Below are positions 60,131-64,000 of a DNA stretch of 64,000 nt, piece after piece (position 1 is the stretch's first letter; each line of letters starts with the position of its first letter). The stretch is from CAWINY01 sp963837635 (GTDB lineage: Bacteria; Acidobacteriota; Terriglobia; Terriglobales; Acidobacteriaceae): positions 124,001-188,000 of the forward strand of contig CAWINY010000003.1 in NCBI GenBank assembly GCA_963837635.1, in the 5' to 3' direction. The translations under genes and the position numbers were made by a program. The notes beneath the pieces are model-generated. The model had not been told where the DNA came from and did no database searches. It worked only from the letters and a program-made list of their open reading frames with translations.

Positions 60131-61213
60131 ATGAAATGCGGAATCATTGGCCTGCCGCAGGTAGGCAAGACGTCTCTGTTCACCATCCTTACCGGGCAGC
60201 AGGTGCACGCGTCCCACGGCAACCCGCGCGAGGCGCATATCGGCGTGGCCACCGTCCCGGATGATCGCCTGGACCGTCTCGCCGCGATGTATGACCCGAA
60301 GAAACTCATCCATGCGACGGTCGAGTATGCGGACGTCGCGGCCATCGGGGAGGAAGCGCTGAAGGAATCCGCCTACGCTGCAAACCTGCGTGGGGTGGAT
60401 GCCCTGGTGCACGTGGTTCGCGCGTTCGAGGACCCCAGCATTCCCCACGTGGGCGAGATCGATCCCCTGCGCGACATCAAGAACGTCGAGGTGGATCTGA
60501 TCATCAGCGACCTGGGGCAAATCGAAAAGCGCCTGGAACGTCTGGAGAAAGACCTGAAGCGCGCCAAGACCCCCGAGATCGAAAGAGAGCACGAGCTGCT
60601 CGTGCGTGCCAAGGCGCATCTGGAATCCGAGCGTCCGCTGCGCGAAATGGAGATGAATCCCGAGGACAAGAAGCGCGTGCGCGGCTTCATGTTTCTCAGC
60701 GAGATGGCCATGCTGTACGTGCTCAATATCAGCGAGAGCAGCGAGTTGGGCCGCGACCTGGAGCAGGCGGTGGGCAAGTACAAGCTTGCCGAGGTCGCCT
60801 CACGCCCGAACGCCGGAGCCAGCGCCATTTGCGGCAAAGTCGAAGCCGAACTGGCCGAGATGAGCGATGAAGAAGCCGCCGAATTTCTGGGCAGCTATGG
60901 GCTGACGGAAAGCGGCCTGGTGCGCCTGATCCGCAAGAGCTACGACCTGCTCGGCCTGCTCTCCTTCTTCACCGTCGGCGAAGACGAATGCCGCGCCTGG
61001 ACCATCACCAAGGGCATGCGCGCGGTGGAAGCCGCGGGCACCATCCACACCGATTTGGCGTCGCACTTCATCCGCGCGGAAACCATCCACTGGGACCAGT
61101 TGCTCGAAGAGGGCTCGGAGGCTAACGCCCGCGCCCACGGCAAGCTGCGCCTCGAGGGCAAAGACTACCTTGTGAAGGACGGGGACATTCTGCACATCCG
61201 GCATTCGGGGTAA
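60131..61213 (+). CDS. ychF: YchF-family GTPase/ATPase
   Basis: 360 residues. P-loop GIIGLPQVGKTSLFTILTG, coiled coil (IEKRLERLEKDLKRAKTPEI), and a C-terminal TGS domain (RAWTITKGMRAVEAAGTIHTDLASHFIRAETIHW...DYLVKDGDILHIRHSG). The P-loop has QVGKTS where typical YchF has NVGKST, and the switch II motif is DVAAI instead of DxAG, so this is a divergent branch. Role: ribosome/stress-associated nucleotidase. Confidence 0.88.
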   Translation: MKCGIIGLPQVGKTSLFTILTGQQVHASHGNPREAHIGVATVPDDRLDRLAAMYDPKKLIHATVEYADVAAIGEEALKESAYAANLRGVDALVHVVRAFEDPSIPHVGEIDPLRDIKNVEVDLIISDLGQIEKRLERLEKDLKRAKTPEIEREHELLVRAKAHLESERPLREMEMNPEDKKRVRGFMFLSEMAMLYVLNISESSELGRDLEQAVGKYKLAEVASRPNAGASAICGKVEAELAEMSDEEAAEFLGSYGLTESGLVRLIRKSYDLLGLLSFFTVGEDECRAWTITKGMRAVEAAGTIHTDLASHFIRAETIHWDQLLEEGSEANARAHGKLRLEGKDYLVKDGDILHIRHSG

Positions 61214-61462
61214 CAAGGAAAAACTGAGGACGGCGCTCAAACGAGTACTCTAGTAACTCCGTGAATGTCCCGAAAACCAGTAAAATTGTCGTCCTGAAGG
61301 AATGTGGAGGCGATTGGCGGGCGTCTGAGCCTGGTGCCGACCACAGTTGTCATCCTGAGCGAAGCGAAGGATCTATGCATTTCGCTCGCTGCGCTCGCTC
61401 AGAATGACAATTCGTAAGGACGAGCAGGCCCTTCACTTCCCTCAGGTTGACGATTCTTCACC
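61214..61462. repeat. Intergenic with GTCATCCTGAGCGAAGCG palindrome
   Basis: GTCATCCTGAGCGAAGCGAA at about 61350 is followed by CGCTCGCTCAGAATGACAA, giving an imperfect palindrome to about 61413. No gene. Confidence 0.65.
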
Positions 61463-64000
61463 ATGACCGACGTTTCCAAACGGCTGGAAAAGGCCTCCAG
61501 GTATCTGCAGAAGGGTGGCGTCGCCGCCGCGCTGGATGAATACCTGCGTGTGCTCGAGGAAGAGCCTCAACACGAGGCGGCCTCGCTGGCAGCCGCCGAG
61601 CTGCAGATCCAACTGGGCCGCCGCTCGGAGGCGCTGGCGGTGCTAACCCGGCTCTTGGAAGCTCAATTGGCCCACGGGAATCCCGGCGCGTCCCACACCT
61701 GGAAGAAGCTCAGCCGATTGGCGCGACCCGCGCCGGAACTCAGTCTGCGCTTGGCGCAGCAGGTCCAAAAGGACGATCCCAAACTGGCGCTGGAATCGGG
61801 GGCAATGGCCGCCCCGGCACTCTTGCAGGCCGGGCGCAAGCCGGAGGCGCTCGCCGCTTACCAATTGTTGGCCGCGCTCGAACCCAACCGCGAACATGTG
61901 CGGCGACTGGCGGAAATAACGGCCGAACTAGGGGATCGACGGGAAGCGGCCAGCCGCTACCTGCAACTCGCCGCCCTGGACCCTGCACCTAACCACACTC
62001 TGGAATGCTTCCGCCATGCGCATCGGCTCGATCCTGCCAGCAGCGAAGCCGCCATTGGCTACGCACGGGCCGCTTTCGCCGCCGGAGACCTCTCCAGCGT
62101 CATTGAGGCCCTGGAGTCGGTCATCGAGCGCGAGCCATGCCCGGAGGATGTCCGCCTGATGTTTGGGGAGGCCCTGCTCGCCCGGGGGCAGGCGGCCAAA
62201 GCTGCGCCCTTCCTCATGGAGGCCGTCGAGCGCAATCCACGTCGCACCGATGCCCTTGCTGCCGCGTTGCGCGCCATGCTGTCGGCCGGACAAGATGTCG
62301 CCGCAATAGAAATTGCCAAGCGCTTTGAGAGCGCCCTCTTCCACGCCGACCAGCGCCGCGAGTGCATGCAGGTTTTGCGCCAGATGGTGGAGATTCGCCC
62401 CCCGCGCCTTGCCTTCTTAGAACATCTGGCCGTGGTGTTCAACACCTCCAGTTACGAGCAGGATTACTCGGCCACGCTGCTCCAGCTCTTCGAACTGCAT
62501 TTTGCCGCGGGTGATTTCTTGAAGGCAGCCGACTGCCTGGAACGCGCGGTCGAGGTGGATTCCTATGAGCCCGGCCACAACCATCGGCTGGAGATGCTGC
62601 GAGGCAAGATCCCGGCACGGATCTTCAACGGCATTGGCCAGCGCTTTGGATTGGTCCAAGCGGGGGAAGAACCTGTAACTGCAGCGATGCCAGAGGAGGC
62701 GACTGTACTGGAGGACCTGGTGCTCCAAGCCGAGTTCTTCCTCCGCTATAAACTGCCCACTCGCGCCCTCGAGCGGCTGGATCGCGTCCGCAAACTGTTC
62801 CCTGGCGAGGAGGCAAATAACCCTCGGCTACGCGAGCTCTATCTGCAGATGGGAATCACCCCCATGATGCCGCCAGCGCCTTCCTCCTCGACGACTGGCG
62901 AGATGGCGCCGCAGCGGATGGGGTTTGCGCCGCCGGTGCGGCCACCCGCCTCAGTGCCCGCTCCAATGATGTCGGCGCAAACGGTACCGGCACCGATCCC
63001 GGCGGCGGTACCGGTGATCTCGAAATCGTGGTCCGAGGCACCGTCGCCGGTGGCACCGTCGCCGGAATTGCATCACCTCACCCGGGTCAACGAAATTGCC
63101 CGGAACCTGCAGCGGCAGGGCACGGTGAAAGCAGTGCTGTTTACCGCCGTCAACGACATCGGCCGCCATTGGCGAACGGGGCGCTGCATCGCCTTGATGG
63201 CCACCCCGGGCAAGCCGCCCTCGATTGCCCTGGAGTACTGTTCCCCCGGCCGCAAGCAGTCGGACATCAAGGACATCATCAAGCTACTCGGGATGCTACA
63301 GCCCCTGGTGATTGCTCACGGACCGTTAGCGATCCCCGACCCCGGCGCAGCCCGCGCCCACGGGCCCCTGCGCAAGTTTGCCGCCGACATCGGCGTCAAG
63401 TCGCTTTTGACCATCCCGCTGCTCGAGGGCGACCAGCACGCCGGGTTGCTGATCCTGGCCGACTGCGATCATGGGCGGGAATGGTCGCCAGCCGATACAA
63501 CCCTGCTCAAGACGCTCTGTGACCAGATGTCGCTCTCGGTCAGCAATGCGCGCTTGCGCGGCCAGGTGCGCGATCTGTCGTTCACGGAAGAGAAATCCGG
63601 ACTGCTGAAGCGCTCCGCCTATCTCGACGTGCTGCTCGCCGAGGTGCGCCGCTCACAGGCACAGCGCTCCCCCTGCTGCGTGCTGATGCTCGACTTAACC
63701 AATGACTACGAGGTGGCTCGTGCCGCCGGCGAAAGCAAGGGCGAGGCGCTGATGCAGCACATCGGCCAGATCGTCAGCTCGCACATTCGCCGGAACGACC
63801 TCGCGCTCCGCTACGATACCGCCACCATCGCCCTGATCCTCACCGACACCACCGAACAAAGCGGGGTGTCGGCGGGCGAGGAACTGCGCCGCGTGTTGGC
63901 CTCCGTGCCCCTCCCCGGGAGCAATACCGCCCCGCGGGCCACTACGGCCGTGGCTGAACCCGTCATCGAACCCGGGTACGATCCGGTCGACGTGGTCACC
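61463..64000 (+). CDS. TPR-GAF-degenerate GGDEF protein (runs off the window)
   Basis: 846 residues up to the window end. TPR-like helices from the start to about 460 (VSKRLEKASRYLQKGGVAAA; AGRKPEALAAYQLLAALEPN), a proline-rich linker about 465-530, a GAF-like domain (LHHLTRVNEIARNLQRQGTV...LKTLCDQMSLSVSNARL, about 535-695) and then a GGDEF-like domain (CCVLMLDLTNDYEVARAAGE, HIRRNDLALRYDTATIALIL). The GGDEF position reads RYDTATIAL, so the active site is missing and no cyclic-di-GMP synthesis is expected; it is probably a scaffold or sensor. GAF may bind a ligand. The C-terminus is not in the window. Confidence 0.8.
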   Translation, partial: MTDVSKRLEKASRYLQKGGVAAALDEYLRVLEEEPQHEAASLAAAELQIQLGRRSEALAVLTRLLEAQLAHGNPGASHTWKKLSRLARPAPELSLRLAQQVQKDDPKLALESGAMAAPALLQAGRKPEALAAYQLLAALEPNREHVRRLAEITAELGDRREAASRYLQLAALDPAPNHTLECFRHAHRLDPASSEAAIGYARAAFAAGDLSSVIEALESVIEREPCPEDVRLMFGEALLARGQAAKAAPFLMEAVERNPRRTDALAAALRAMLSAGQDVAAIEIAKRFESALFHADQRRECMQVLRQMVEIRPPRLAFLEHLAVVFNTSSYEQDYSATLLQLFELHFAAGDFLKAADCLERAVEVDSYEPGHNHRLEMLRGKIPARIFNGIGQRFGLVQAGEEPVTAAMPEEATVLEDLVLQAEFFLRYKLPTRALERLDRVRKLFPGEEANNPRLRELYLQMGITPMMPPAPSSSTTGEMAPQRMGFAPPVRPPASVPAPMMSAQTVPAPIPAAVPVISKSWSEAPSPVAPSPELHHLTRVNEIARNLQRQGTVKAVLFTAVNDIGRHWRTGRCIALMATPGKPPSIALEYCSPGRKQSDIKDIIKLLGMLQPLVIAHGPLAIPDPGAARAHGPLRKFAADIGVKSLLTIPLLEGDQHAGLLILADCDHGREWSPADTTLLKTLCDQMSLSVSNARLRGQVRDLSFTEEKSGLLKRSAYLDVLLAEVRRSQAQRSPCCVLMLDLTNDYEVARAAGESKGEALMQHIGQIVSSHIRRNDLALRYDTATIALILTDTTEQSGVSAGEELRRVLASVPLPGSNTAPRATTAVAEPVIEPGYDPVDVVT

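Overview
The window reads as a chromosomal segment of a Gram-negative, GC-rich bacterium, most likely an acidobacterium (order-level placement is not possible from this alone). Reasons: KdsB and a YaiO-type outer-membrane barrel imply an LPS-type outer membrane; the housekeeping genes (accD, rlmH, rpiB, ychF, pgsA, zapA, nth, hrpB, glgP) have the divergent but complete look of Acidobacteriota; and intergenic regions are full of dispersed palindromic repeats. This placement is inference, not a database result. About 60 genes can be supported, in short operons on both strands; no rRNA, tRNA or CRISPR array was recognised.

Layout. 1-4.3 kb (minus): a secreted protein cut by the window edge, then a small aromatic/acyl-CoA group with two crotonase-fold hydratases around a BoxB/PaaA-type di-iron oxygenase. 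4.3-7.5 kb: structured leader, a frameshifted UpxY/NusG-like antiterminator, a UDP-sugar epimerase and a tiny membrane protein. 7.8-14.4 kb: nth, glgP, hrpB, mntP. 14.9-24.5 kb (plus): a tightly coupled six-gene envelope/exopolysaccharide operon (HEAT-repeat protein, processive GT2, YaiO-like barrel, TPR protein, LtaS/sulfatase-like membrane enzyme, TPR plus degenerate receiver protein). 24.6-35.1 kb: mixed housekeeping and unknown genes, including ribA beside a DUF202 gene with two perfect CRP/FNR-like palindromes between them, a protein made of three near-identical 55-residue repeats, kdsB, an M49-like peptidase, pgsA and an AMMECR1 protein.

35.2-46.0 kb is the most distinctive region: a full gas-vesicle locus in two divergent arms. 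The minus arm is gvpA, a gvpC-position coiled-coil gene, gvpN, gvpV-like, a zinc-ribbon gene, gvpF/L, gvpG, a second gvpA/J-type gene, gvpK and a third gvpA/J-type gene; the plus arm is an unknown gene, a sigma-54 activator, gvpH, a Cdc48-type double AAA ATPase and a second gvpF/L. An IS5-family element (892 bp, CTAG duplication) sits between the arms, upstream of gvpA, which itself has a good -24/-12 (sigma-54) promoter. The activator in the plus arm is therefore the natural candidate regulator of gvpA.

46-64 kb: an NtrB/NtrC-like two-component pair, a stand-alone receiver, acyl-CoA dehydrogenase plus thiolase, zapA with a coiled-coil partner, LOG protein, flavin reductase, rubrerythrin, rpiB, accD, rlmH, DUF4149, ychF and a TPR-GAF-degenerate GGDEF protein running off the end.

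A genome-wide theme is visible: at least five families of short palindromic repeats. One of them (core CCCACATCTGCC...GGCAGATGTGGG) occurs four times, and two copies lie in frame inside protein genes (a gvpF/L gene and the thiolase), apparently adding peptide segments to the products.
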